Below are positions 26,271 through 35,293 of a stretch of DNA of 64,000 bases, piece after piece. The stretch covers positions 1-64,000 of the forward strand of contig CAYGVJ010000003.1 of NCBI GenBank assembly GCA_964353255.1, in the 5' to 3' direction. Position 1 is the stretch's first letter, and each line of letters starts with the position of its first letter. Both the position numbers and the translations under genes were made by a program. Source of the stretch: VFZS01 sp964353255. GTDB taxonomy: Bacteria > Acidobacteriota > Terriglobia > Bryobacterales > Bryobacteraceae. The notes beneath the pieces are model-generated. The model saw only the letters and a program-made list of their open reading frames with translations, did no database searches and had not been told where the DNA came from.

Positions 26271-27440
26271 GTGACTCGAACAGCCAACTGCCTTCAGAAA
26301 CTCGATCGCATGATGAACACCCTCCGGCATCACGAGCCGGACCGCGTGCCGGTCAGCGATTTCTTCTGGACCGGCTTCCTCAAGCGCTGGCGGGAGGAAC
26401 TCGGGCTCGCCCCGGACGCCGACATCTACCGCTACTACGACCTCGACTGGCGCCAGGTGAACCCGAATCTCGATCCGCACATCAAGCCGTTCGAGATCCT
26501 GCACGAGGACGCCGAGGAAGTCGTGGTGCGAACGGGTTTCGAGGCGGTCATCCGAAAGAGATTCGACCGGCCCATGCCGGCGTTTCTCCGCTTCGAGACG
26601 GACACCCTCGAGAAGCTGGAGGCCTTCGAGTTTGACGATCCCTGGGACGAGCGCCGCTACTACAGCCCGGGCGACGACCAGATCAACGGTGTGGGCGACT
26701 CGTTCTCCCGGAACCTGCCCTCTTTCGTGGACCGCTTGAACGCGGATTACGCGGACTTCCCCGTTTTCGGCGGAGTGTGCGAGGCCCACGAGATGCTCTG
26801 GCGCATCGTGGGTTCGGAAAACGCGATGCTTTGGATCGGCATGTACCCGGACCAAGTCGCCAGGTTCGTGGGCCGGATCTTCGAGTTCTCCCGCGAAATC
26901 GTCAGGGCGCAGATCAAGGCCGGCGGCGGCAAGCTGGCCGGGATGGTGATCTGGGGCGACGTGGCCTATACGAAGACCATGATGTTCTCGCCGGAGTTCT
27001 GGCGGCGGCACTTCAAGCCCGGCGTCGCGGCGCTGGTCAGGGAGAGCCACGATCACGGGCTGCCCGTCATATACCACGGGTGCGGGAACGTCAACCGCAT
27101 TTTCGAGGACTTCATCGAGATCGGCGTCGATGCGTACAACCCGCTGGAAGCCAAGGCCGGGTTGGACGTGGTGGACCTGCGGCGGCGGTTCGGCCACCGC
27201 ATCGGCTTCTGCGGGAACATGGACGTCCTGCTGTGGGCGAACGGGACCCGGGAGGAGCTGCGCCAGGCGGTTCTGAGGAAGCTGAACGCGGCCAAGGGCG
27301 GAGGCTTCATCTTCCAGTCCGATCACTCGGTGCCGGACAACGTCTCAGCCGAGCGCTACGAGTACGTGCTGGGGCTGGTGCGGAAGCACGGGACCTACCC
27401 GCTGGACCTGGCGGAATTCGATCTGCCGGAGCTGGGTTAA
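26271..27440 (+). CDS. URO-D/MtaA-like methyltransferase-fold protein
   Basis: This 389-aa protein starts at a GTG. The barrel is of the uroporphyrinogen-decarboxylase superfamily: LRHHEPDRVPVSDFFW at the N-terminus, then YHGCGN near residue 265 and GFCGNMDVLLW near 315. These residues match the His-X-Cys...Cys zinc-site pattern of corrinoid-protein methyltransferases rather than haem-pathway HemE. URO-D-like proteins of this kind are common in carbohydrate clusters of uncultured bacteria, with unknown substrates. It lies between the RhaT-like transporter and a GH29 gene on the same strand, so a sugar-related demethylation or isomerisation is conceivable but unproven. Confidence 0.7.
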   Translation: MTRTANCLQKLDRMMNTLRHHEPDRVPVSDFFWTGFLKRWREELGLAPDADIYRYYDLDWRQVNPNLDPHIKPFEILHEDAEEVVVRTGFEAVIRKRFDRPMPAFLRFETDTLEKLEAFEFDDPWDERRYYSPGDDQINGVGDSFSRNLPSFVDRLNADYADFPVFGGVCEAHEMLWRIVGSENAMLWIGMYPDQVARFVGRIFEFSREIVRAQIKAGGGKLAGMVIWGDVAYTKTMMFSPEFWRRHFKPGVAALVRESHDHGLPVIYHGCGNVNRIFEDFIEIGVDAYNPLEAKAGLDVVDLRRRFGHRIGFCGNMDVLLWANGTREELRQAVLRKLNAAKGGGFIFQSDHSVPDNVSAERYEYVLGLVRKHGTYPLDLAEFDLPELG

Positions 27441-27482
27441 CGCGCGCCCGCGTGCTATATTGGCCCCCGGAGGGTTCCCGAC

Positions 27483-29285
27483 ATGCGACGCGCGCACTGC
27501 GCACTGGTTTGGATTCTGGCTGCGTCTGCACTGGCTCTGGTCCTGAGTCCGGCGGTTCGGAGCCAGACATCCGCACCCCCATTGCCTGCCTCCGATCCCG
27601 CGCGCGAGGCGCGCCTGGCGTGGTGGCGCGAGGCCCGGTTCGGCCTGTTCATGCACTGGGGCATCTATGCCGTCCCCGCCGGGGAGTGGAAGGGCCTCGA
27701 AAAACAGAGGGACCTCGGGGGCGAGTGGATCATGCAGCGCGCCCAGATCCCCGTCAAGGAGTACGAGCTGCTGGCGCAGCAGTTCAACCCCGTGAAGTTC
27801 GACGCGCGCGAGTGGGTCCGGCTGGCCAAACGCACGGGGATGCGCTACATCGTCATCACCGCAAAGCACTGCGACGGCTTCGCCATGTTTGCCTCGAAGG
27901 CGAGCCAGTACAACATCGTGGATGCCACCCCGTTCGCGCGCGACCCCATGCGCGAGCTCGCCGAAGCCTGCCGGAGGGAAGGCATCCAGCTGGGCTTCTA
28001 CTACTCTCATAGCTGGGACTGGCACGAGCCCGACGCGCTGGGCCTCGATAACAAGTGGGACTTCCCCGACCGCGCCAAGAAAGACATCAACCGTTATCTC
28101 CGTGCGAAGTCGCTGCCGCAGGTGGAAGAGCTCGTAACCCAGTACCGGCCGGCGCTCATGTGGTTCGACGTGCCCAACGATCTCACGCGCGAGCACAGCC
28201 AGGCCTTCGTGGACATCATCCGGAAGAGGGCGCCCGACTGCATCATCAACAACCGCGTCGGCAATGGCCTGGGCGATTACGATACCCCGGAGCGGGTCAT
28301 TCCCCGGCGGCCGAGGGGCGACTTCGAAGTCTGCATGCCCCTGAACGAGCACTGGGGCTACGACAAGAACGACCACCGGTGGAAGGAGCCGCCCGTCGTA
28401 ATCCGCCAACTGGTGGAGATCGCCTCGAAGGGAGGCAATTACCTGCTCAACGTGGGGCCGACGGCTGAGGGCACGTTCCCGGCGGAAGCCGTGCGCGTGC
28501 TGACCGAGATCGGCCGGTGGATGGATGCGAACGGAGAGAGCATTCACGGCACCAGCGCCGGTCCGCTCGGGGCCGTGCCGTGGGGTTGCTCGACGGCCAA
28601 GGCGGGCACCGTCTACTTGCACGTGTTCCAGTGGCCGCGCGATGGTCGTCTCGCGGTGCCCGGTGTGAGAGCGAACGTGAAGCGCGCGTGGCTGCTCTCC
28701 GACCCGGCGCACAAGAAGCTTGGCGCGACACGCATCGGCAATGTGGACTGGCAGCTAAGGCTGCCGGCGAAGCCGGCGGACCCGATCGACTCCGTCGTGG
28801 CGGTTGAGTTGGAGGGCCCGCCGGATGCCGACCCCACAACCGCTCTGTTCCCTCATCCGGACTACAGGTACGTCTTCGGCGCCGTGGCGGCTTCCGTCCA
28901 GGGCCGCGGCGCGAGGTACGAGCCGGTCATCCGCCAGCGCAGGCCCTACGACCGCATCGGCGCGTGGACCGACCCGCAGACTGGGGTCGCCTGGCAATTC
29001 CGCGCGCCGGTTGCCGGGTCGTACAACGTGGAACTGACGTACAGCGCCGCCGCGGAATCCGCCGGCAACGCGTTCGTCCTGATGGCCGGGGCGAACACGC
29101 TCGAGGGCAAGGTGGAACCTACCGGCGGCCTCGAGGAGTTCAAGACCGTCACCCTGGGCGCCGTCACCATCCAGCCGGGCAGGCATGAACTGACGGTCAA
29201 ACCGAAGACCATCGCCCCAGGGTCTCCTCTGATGCAGCTTCACGCCGTGGCGCTGGCGCCGGTGGCCGCCGCGAATCCCAGATGA
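27483..29285 (+). CDS. Exported alpha-L-fucosidase, GH29
   Basis: The 600-aa protein starts at an ATG with GGAGG upstream and a signal peptide (LAASALALVLSPAVRSQ). GH29 motifs are WWREARFGLFMHWGIYAVPAGEW, YIVITAKHCDGFAMFASKAS and YRPALMWFDVPND, with nucleophile Asp at residue 229. A C-terminal beta-sandwich carbohydrate-binding-like region covers about residues 450-600. It is a close paralogue of the 15928-17739 enzyme, the two differing mainly in the barrel loops. A TATATT box (27456-27461) just upstream suggests its own promoter. It ends 21 bases from the convergent GH127 gene. Confidence 0.9.
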   Translation: MRRAHCALVWILAASALALVLSPAVRSQTSAPPLPASDPAREARLAWWREARFGLFMHWGIYAVPAGEWKGLEKQRDLGGEWIMQRAQIPVKEYELLAQQFNPVKFDAREWVRLAKRTGMRYIVITAKHCDGFAMFASKASQYNIVDATPFARDPMRELAEACRREGIQLGFYYSHSWDWHEPDALGLDNKWDFPDRAKKDINRYLRAKSLPQVEELVTQYRPALMWFDVPNDLTREHSQAFVDIIRKRAPDCIINNRVGNGLGDYDTPERVIPRRPRGDFEVCMPLNEHWGYDKNDHRWKEPPVVIRQLVEIASKGGNYLLNVGPTAEGTFPAEAVRVLTEIGRWMDANGESIHGTSAGPLGAVPWGCSTAKAGTVYLHVFQWPRDGRLAVPGVRANVKRAWLLSDPAHKKLGATRIGNVDWQLRLPAKPADPIDSVVAVELEGPPDADPTTALFPHPDYRYVFGAVAASVQGRGARYEPVIRQRRPYDRIGAWTDPQTGVAWQFRAPVAGSYNVELTYSAAAESAGNAFVLMAGANTLEGKVEPTGGLEEFKTVTLGAVTIQPGRHELTVKPKTIAPGSPLMQLHAVALAPVAAANPR

Positions 29286-29306
29286 GTCGCCAGAGGCGGC
29301 GCTCAT

Positions 29307-31121
29307 CTACCAGACCGGGATCGGCAGCTTGTCAAGTTCATGATATATCCGGTAGGGCGTGACCTCTCCCACCGCGTGGAACGGCCGGAACTTCGCCATC
29401 ACCCGCGTGCCGTCCGGTGGAGCCAGGCGGAAGACGCCGGGCTGCTCGTCGGCGACCAGCCACTTCTCCACCTCGTCCGGCTCGGGCAGGCGCGGTATCG
29501 CCTCCATCACCCAGTCGTCAAGCACGAGGACCACCGGCCCGCGCACGACGGCAACCCGTCTCGGGTGTTGGCGGTCCACAGGCTCCATCCGGAGGGTGAG
29601 CGGAATTCGGATCTCTACCGCGTCGCCGGGCTCCCACACGCGCTCGACCTCGGCCCAAGTGCCCGGTCGGCATTCGATATTGAGGCGCGCGCCGTTTACT
29701 TTCACCGAAACGTCGCGCGTCCACGCGGGCACGCGGAACTTGAGCGCGAACTGCGTCCTCTGCCTCATCTCCAGACGCAGCGTAGTGCTGTCCGTCTGCG
29801 GGTAACTGGTTTCCTGCACCAGCCGGACCTCGGTCTCCGGAGTGCGCCAGGTCACCTCCGACGGCAGATACAGATTCACGCAGAGACCGTAACCGTCCTT
29901 GAAGTAGATCAGGTTGTGATAGTCCGCCACACACTGGATGTACGTCCCGGAGCAGCACGAGTAGCGAGACACCTTGTAGACCTTCATCCCCCCGCAGAGA
30001 CGGTAGTCGGAGTAATAGAAGTGCTTGCCGCCCGTCGTTATCGGGAGCGCGGTGCCGACACCGTTATACAGCAGCCGCTCGGCCCAGTCGCCGTACCGCG
30101 CTTCTCCGGTGAATTGGATGAGGTGCCGCGCCAGCTTGAAGCCGGCCCACGACCCGCAAACCGTCTCGAAGGTGCAGTTCCGGGCCTCCAGGCTCCTTCC
30201 GAGCGTACCGTCGGCCGGAACAAACCTCTCCATGGGACCGTAGCCGCCGGTGGCGTAGCACTGGCTGTGTTGGAGAAAATCGTAGGCGTTCTTGATGATT
30301 CCGAGGCAGACCGGGTCGCCCGTCACGGCGTAAGCCATCGCCGCGCTGCTGAACGTGTTGACGTGGCTGTAGGCATGCACGCCATAAGGGTCTGATGGAG
30401 CCGCCGTGTCTGCGAACTTCTGCCAATAGTGATGATACAGATAGGTGTCGGCAAAAGCTCTTATCTTCGGGTTGTCCGTCAGCTCGTAGGCGCGGTACAG
30501 GTTCTCGGCAAAGGTGTACCATTCGAGGGGCCGGCCGTTGATCTCCTTTCGATCCGCCGGCGTGCGCTCGCGGCTAAAGGCGGCGATGGCCCAAGCCAGA
30601 GTCCTCTCGAGCAGGGAGAGCGCCGCGGCATGACCGGCGTATTTGTGAAGGTCCACGAGGCCGCACACCAGCTTGTCATAGGCGTAAAGAGCCATGCCGC
30701 AGTTCCCATCAGGCTTTATCGTCTTGGCCCATTCGGCGAGCAGGTATCCGGCTTTGTCCCGGATGGCCTCGTCGCCGGCGGCGTAGTACATTCGAGCCAT
30801 CCCGCTCAGCCATTGCCCGAAGACGGTGTCGCTGTTGCGTGCGCACCAGCCCCCCAGGGTTTTCCCGGGAGCCGGCAGCCCGGCGGCGGCGCGCCAGCCA
30901 TGGAGAATATCGTCATCAGAAACGCCGAAGTAGTAATCCCGCGCCGCCTGATACTGCTCTTGCCATCTGCTCTTTCGCAGCCGAACGCCACGGTAGTCGA
31001 ACGGCTCGAGGAGCACTCTGGACGGGTTTCGCGGACGTGCCGTTTGGGCGGCGAGCGGCAGCGCGCCTGAGAGCGCGGCGGCCGTTCCAAAGAAACCGCG
31101 ACGTGAGGGTTTAGCGGTCAT
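29307..31121 (-). CDS. GH127-type (DUF1680) beta-L-arabinofuranosidase-like enzyme, Tat-exported
   Basis: I prefer the ATG at 31121 (604 aa), which has GAAGGGG 5 bases upstream and yields a twin-arginine signal (PSRRGFFGTAAALSGALPLAA). The alpha/alpha barrel carries the family's cysteine-rich zinc site: FETVCGSW (about residues 318-324) and RYSCCSGTYIQC (about 386-395). GH127 enzymes use a zinc-bound Cys nucleophile, corresponding to one of the paired Cys. They release L-arabinofuranose from plant glycoproteins, and relatives act on rhamnogalacturonan II side chains. Tat export suggests folding with metal in the cytoplasm first. Confidence 0.85.
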   Translation of the reverse strand: MTAKPSRRGFFGTAAALSGALPLAAQTARPRNPSRVLLEPFDYRGVRLRKSRWQEQYQAARDYYFGVSDDDILHGWRAAAGLPAPGKTLGGWCARNSDTVFGQWLSGMARMYYAAGDEAIRDKAGYLLAEWAKTIKPDGNCGMALYAYDKLVCGLVDLHKYAGHAAALSLLERTLAWAIAAFSRERTPADRKEINGRPLEWYTFAENLYRAYELTDNPKIRAFADTYLYHHYWQKFADTAAPSDPYGVHAYSHVNTFSSAAMAYAVTGDPVCLGIIKNAYDFLQHSQCYATGGYGPMERFVPADGTLGRSLEARNCTFETVCGSWAGFKLARHLIQFTGEARYGDWAERLLYNGVGTALPITTGGKHFYYSDYRLCGGMKVYKVSRYSCCSGTYIQCVADYHNLIYFKDGYGLCVNLYLPSEVTWRTPETEVRLVQETSYPQTDSTTLRLEMRQRTQFALKFRVPAWTRDVSVKVNGARLNIECRPGTWAEVERVWEPGDAVEIRIPLTLRMEPVDRQHPRRVAVVRGPVVLVLDDWVMEAIPRLPEPDEVEKWLVADEQPGVFRLAPPDGTRVMAKFRPFHAVGEVTPYRIYHELDKLPIPVW

Positions 31122-31176
31122 ATTGACCCCTTCATCCGGCAACTCGCCGGGACGCTGCGGCCGGCCAGCAGCCGCA

Positions 31177-34100
31177 TCACTCTCCCAGAATCCGGCGCAC
31201 CGGATTCAACACTCGCACCGGCCCGAGCAGCCCGGATTCAAGCAGCGGGGCATCCTTGGTATAGAACTGCCAGGTCGAGAAGGTCGTGCGGCCTCCGGCC
31301 GGCTTGGGTTCGCCCTTTACGTACCACTCCGGCAGACGAAGGATCGCGCGCCCGGACGTGCCGTACTGGTTCTCCGGCGGCAGGTGCTCGTCACCGATCA
31401 GCCGGTTGGGCCAGAGGTCGGTCACGCGGATTTCCAGCGTGTTTGCCCCCCGGTGGACGGCATCGGTCACATCCACCCGGTACGGCTCCTTCCACAAAAT
31501 CCCCAGATCCTTGCCATTCACCCGCACTTCCGCGAGCACCTCCACGCGGCCGAGATCCAGGTATACGCGTCTTCCGCGTGCGAGCGATGCTGCCGGGAGT
31601 TCCAGAGAATGCGTGTAAGTTGCGGTCCCGGAAAAGTACTTCACGCCGGGGTCCGTGTGTTTGTGCAGGGACATCAACTCGGGAAGAGTCACCGCAGAAG
31701 GGGCGCCAAGCCCGGCGGGAAATGTAACTTGCCAGGCGCCCGAGATTTCAGCCGGTTTGGCGACCACGGCTTTGGCCGATGCGCCATTATCGAGCGAGTA
31801 GCTGCCCGTCCGCCAGAGGAGCGCTTCCACCTTTCCGTCTTGCCGGAGCGACAGCTCGGCTTCCGGAGTGTCCTCCGGAGGCGGCATTTTCCGGGAGGCC
31901 AACTCCAGCACTCTCTCGTCCGCCAGCGCTTCGTTGAAGACCTCGGGTTGCGTCATGTTGCCTTCGAAGTAATAGACAATGCCTTGGGCCGATGCGGGCG
32001 GGCGGCCGGATGCGCGCCAGAGCGCGTCTAATGCATCGAAAAAATAGACCGCGCCTGGGTCCGGCGGCGCCCCTACCCCGGGGTGCACCACGCTCCCGGA
32101 CGCCAGACCCTCGCGCACAAACTTCCCGTTCACGTAAAGGCGCGGTTTGCCGCTCCGGTACACGACCGCCAGGTGCGTCCAGCCGGACAAGGGTATGTTG
32201 GCCACCAGCACGGCCGGAGAGCTCCCGCTGGAACGCTCCACCACGTAAATGCCGTTGCGCCCCGCGGCGATTCCGGCGGCCGCGTGTCCCTTCCCATAGA
32301 GGGCGTCTCCTTCGGGGGCAGGCACCACGTAGTTCTTTCCCGTCTCGTCGATTCTTCCCTGAGTGGATTCCCGCGGCATCAATCGCAGGTCGGTGTCCGG
32401 TTTAGCCCAAACCGAGATGGTGAAGGTATTCTCGATCTTCCCGCTGGCCGCTGGAGAAACCGAAAACGGTTGCGCCTGAATCACCTTCGCGCCGTCTTTG
32501 GCCAGCCACTGCGCCGGCCGGCTGGCGGGGGAACTCCGGAAGACCACGAAGAGGGATTCGGCGGGATCGAGATGGAGGGGGACGCGCACCCGGCCGTCCT
32601 CCAGAGCGTAGACTGCCGCCCTGCGGATGTCGCCGGTTTCGGGACGCCACAGCTCCGGCTGCCGCCCAGCAACGCGGAAGGTGCAGACCACGTCCTCACT
32701 GCGGCGCTGGCGGTTGGCCACAAAGTAGATGTCGCTATCCGCCAATCTCCGGTGAAGCCAGGACAGCGAAGCATCGGGCTTGCGGCTGGAGAATTGGAAG
32801 TCGGGCTCGACACCGTTCTGGCGTATCACATCCGCCAGCGACTGGCCGGCAGAAACGCGGCCCTTCCCGTATACATGCCCGTCGGCGCGATTCGCCTCAG
32901 CGCCTCCCCACAACTCGTCGGCGACGCGCCTCACCTCCGCATCCGCCGCGGGGTAGCCGCGCAGAGTCAGGGAAAACTCCGGTTTCGGGCCCAGCAGGGT
33001 CATGCCCTGGGCAACCAGGTCGCGCAGTTTGCGCAGCAAGTCGGGCGTAATGCCCTTGAGGTCCTCTGGAAGCGCCAGCAGGCGATAACTCGCGCCGTCC
33101 GGCAATACGATCCGCCCGTCGTGTATCTCGGCGCGGGAGAGTAGGACTTCCGCATTGACGAGATCGTAGTTATAACCCGCCGGCAGCGTGGGGATCGTAA
33201 AATTGGCGGCGTCGGGAGGCCGTTCGCCCACAAAGTATAAGACATCGGCGGCGTAGGTGCCTTGCCGCAACAGGTACTGACTTCGCGCCAGGTACCCCAG
33301 CCAGGCCGAGCTCTGGTCGAACCAGGTATTGGTTCGGTCGAAATGAAACCCCCAGGGCCCCATGGCCATGCCGGGGACGGCGCTCGGATGCGGCTGATGG
33401 GCGTAGCGGTGAAAAAACATTTGGTTGAGGCCGAGAGAGAACATCAAATCGCCCAACGTCTTCAAGGAGTAGGGATACTCCAGCCACCGCGCCGTCTGCT
33501 CTTCGCCGGTGAATGATTCTGCCGCCACCACCGGCTTGCCGTAAATGTGCGCCGCCGAGGAAACACTCTTCACAACCCGGTTGGGGGTCCACGGCGTCCG
33601 CTCCCAAAACTCGGTCATCGGAAAGTCGGCGAGGCCGCCCACCTGGAGTTCGTCGAACGGCCCCGGACCATAAGCTTCTATGTAGAATTTCAGACCATGC
33701 TCGCGGCACAACTCGGCCATACGGCCGTAGTAATGCTCGGCCATGAGATCGGCCTGCGTCCGGCGGAGGTCATACAGGAACCGCTCGGAAATGCCGGCAT
33801 CCCCGACGATGCGGCCGGTCATCGCCGGCAAGTAGGAACGCAGATCGTAACCGTTCCGCTTCCGGAACTCCTCCGGGAACGAAGCGGTCCAATTCTGCAT
33901 GCCGGCTTCGTAGCTGTCGATCGCGGCGCCGAGGAAGGTCTTCCCGGCCAGCGGGCCCGCGTCCGCAATCACCTTGGCCAGCACGTTCTGGAAATGAAAC
34001 TCCGTGGCCTGGCGACTCAATTTGTCGCTTTCGAGACCTCGTCCCGCTTCCGACGCCGAAGCATTCCGCTGGCCGGTCGAGGTGTGCCCGAGGCGCAGAA

Positions 34101-35205
34101 CAGTCCAGGAGCCCGCGGGGACATCCCAGCTAAGCTGGCCCCGCCGGTCCAATCGCGCCGTTAGGTCCCGCACGCTCGCGGGGTCGATGGCGAACTCGCT
34201 GGCGGGATCTGCGGGCAACTCCACCTGCCGGCCCAGTCGATAAGCGAAGTTTGCTTTGTAGGTCCAGCCCTCGATTCGGGGCGCGCGGTGCAAGACGACT
34301 TCGGCAAGCTCCGCGGAACCGGACGCAACCAGGCGAAAGAACCGCGCCCGGACCGGCGGAAAATTCTGAATACTGGGGATTTGAATCCCACGGCTGCCCG
34401 GGTTGCGGATATCAACCACCTTTCGAAACGTCACCCCATCGTCGGAAGCTTCGAGACTTAGGCTGGGCAAACGGCCCGTGGCACTCGAGAACGCCGTGAG
34501 GGCCCGCGCCTCGAAGGTCTCGGCGAATTCGAACTGAAGGTAGTCCCGCGGGCCGAGCGGCACACTGGTGCCCAGGCTGCCGTCGGTCAGCGCCGCCTTA
34601 TCCACCGGCGCTCCCTTTCCAGTGGTGACATTCTTGAGTCGCTCCTGGTAGGGCTGCCCTTCGGCCGCCGCCGACGGAAAGGCGAGCACGAAGGCATCCC
34701 GGTAATATCCCTCCCTGGTATAGGGCTGGGGCAGCGCAACTTCCAATCGTTGCGGTCCGGAAACCGTGATTTCGGTCCAGGCCAACTGCTGCATGGACCG
34801 CTCCGGCGTAATCCAGGGGCCTCCGCTGCTGGACCATCCCGGCCCGTTGTGCATGGCGACTTCAAGGCCCAGGCGGTCGGCCTCTTTCACGGCGTGCGTC
34901 ATCATTTCCCGCCAAACCGGGCTCATGTAGTCCACAGGACCTTTGGGGAGGTAAGTTCCGCCGTCGAAAATCAACACTCCTCCGATGCCGGCGCGCTGCA
35001 TGGCTTCCAGATCGCGAGTGATGCCATCGCGAGTAACGTTGCCGTTCATCCAGAACCAAAAGGTGTGCGGGCGAGCGGATGGCGGCGGACGTCGGAAGCC
35101 AGCTTCCAGATATGTGGAGGACTGGCTGTACAGAGGAATGGCCGGACCACTCAGTGCCCACAGCACGGCCAGGCACGCGAAGAACTGAAGTCTTAGGACC
35201 GGCAA
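31177..35205 (-). CDS. GH106-like alpha-L-rhamnosidase with LamG-type insertion
   Basis: This exported protein of 1,342 aa starts at a TTG with AGGAGG six bases upstream. The N-terminal catalytic part has the GH106 signature PHTFWFWMNGNVTRDGITRDLEAMQRAG and HNGPGWSSSGGPW. The C-terminal jelly roll has YLDLGRVEVLAEVRVNGKDLGILWKEPYRVDVT. Between them, about residues 925-1105, lies a concanavalin-like LamG module (FTISVWAKP, then WTHLAVVYRSGKPRLYVNG) that may bind carbohydrate. GH106 enzymes cleave alpha-L-rhamnosides, including those in rhamnogalacturonan II. It follows the 38731 receptor on the same strand, separated by a hairpin, and should be under the same predicted IclR-type control. Confidence 0.85.
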   Translation of the reverse strand: MPVLRLQFFACLAVLWALSGPAIPLYSQSSTYLEAGFRRPPPSARPHTFWFWMNGNVTRDGITRDLEAMQRAGIGGVLIFDGGTYLPKGPVDYMSPVWREMMTHAVKEADRLGLEVAMHNGPGWSSSGGPWITPERSMQQLAWTEITVSGPQRLEVALPQPYTREGYYRDAFVLAFPSAAAEGQPYQERLKNVTTGKGAPVDKAALTDGSLGTSVPLGPRDYLQFEFAETFEARALTAFSSATGRLPSLSLEASDDGVTFRKVVDIRNPGSRGIQIPSIQNFPPVRARFFRLVASGSAELAEVVLHRAPRIEGWTYKANFAYRLGRQVELPADPASEFAIDPASVRDLTARLDRRGQLSWDVPAGSWTVLRLGHTSTGQRNASASEAGRGLESDKLSRQATEFHFQNVLAKVIADAGPLAGKTFLGAAIDSYEAGMQNWTASFPEEFRKRNGYDLRSYLPAMTGRIVGDAGISERFLYDLRRTQADLMAEHYYGRMAELCREHGLKFYIEAYGPGPFDELQVGGLADFPMTEFWERTPWTPNRVVKSVSSAAHIYGKPVVAAESFTGEEQTARWLEYPYSLKTLGDLMFSLGLNQMFFHRYAHQPHPSAVPGMAMGPWGFHFDRTNTWFDQSSAWLGYLARSQYLLRQGTYAADVLYFVGERPPDAANFTIPTLPAGYNYDLVNAEVLLSRAEIHDGRIVLPDGASYRLLALPEDLKGITPDLLRKLRDLVAQGMTLLGPKPEFSLTLRGYPAADAEVRRVADELWGGAEANRADGHVYGKGRVSAGQSLADVIRQNGVEPDFQFSSRKPDASLSWLHRRLADSDIYFVANRQRRSEDVVCTFRVAGRQPELWRPETGDIRRAAVYALEDGRVRVPLHLDPAESLFVVFRSSPASRPAQWLAKDGAKVIQAQPFSVSPAASGKIENTFTISVWAKPDTDLRLMPRESTQGRIDETGKNYVVPAPEGDALYGKGHAAAGIAAGRNGIYVVERSSGSSPAVLVANIPLSGWTHLAVVYRSGKPRLYVNGKFVREGLASGSVVHPGVGAPPDPGAVYFFDALDALWRASGRPPASAQGIVYYFEGNMTQPEVFNEALADERVLELASRKMPPPEDTPEAELSLRQDGKVEALLWRTGSYSLDNGASAKAVVAKPAEISGAWQVTFPAGLGAPSAVTLPELMSLHKHTDPGVKYFSGTATYTHSLELPAASLARGRRVYLDLGRVEVLAEVRVNGKDLGILWKEPYRVDVTDAVHRGANTLEIRVTDLWPNRLIGDEHLPPENQYGTSGRAILRLPEWYVKGEPKPAGGRTTFSTWQFYTKDAPLLESGLLGPVRVLNPVRRILGE

Positions 35206-35242
35206 GCGCCCCTCCTGGCTGCGATAAGACTCGGAGACCGCG

Positions 35243-35282
35243 GGCAGCGCAGCGGCGCCACCGGGGCAACCGCCGCGCTGCC
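35243..35282 (-). terminator. Hairpin between receptor and GH106 genes
   Basis: GGCAGCGC-AGC-GGCG pairs with CGCCGCGCTGCC to form a 12-bp stem with a 3-base bulge, right after the receptor stop codon and before the GH106 ribosome site. There is no T-run. It occupies the same position as the hairpins at 3198 and 12825. Confidence 0.45.
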
Positions 35283-35293
35283 GTACCTGAATC

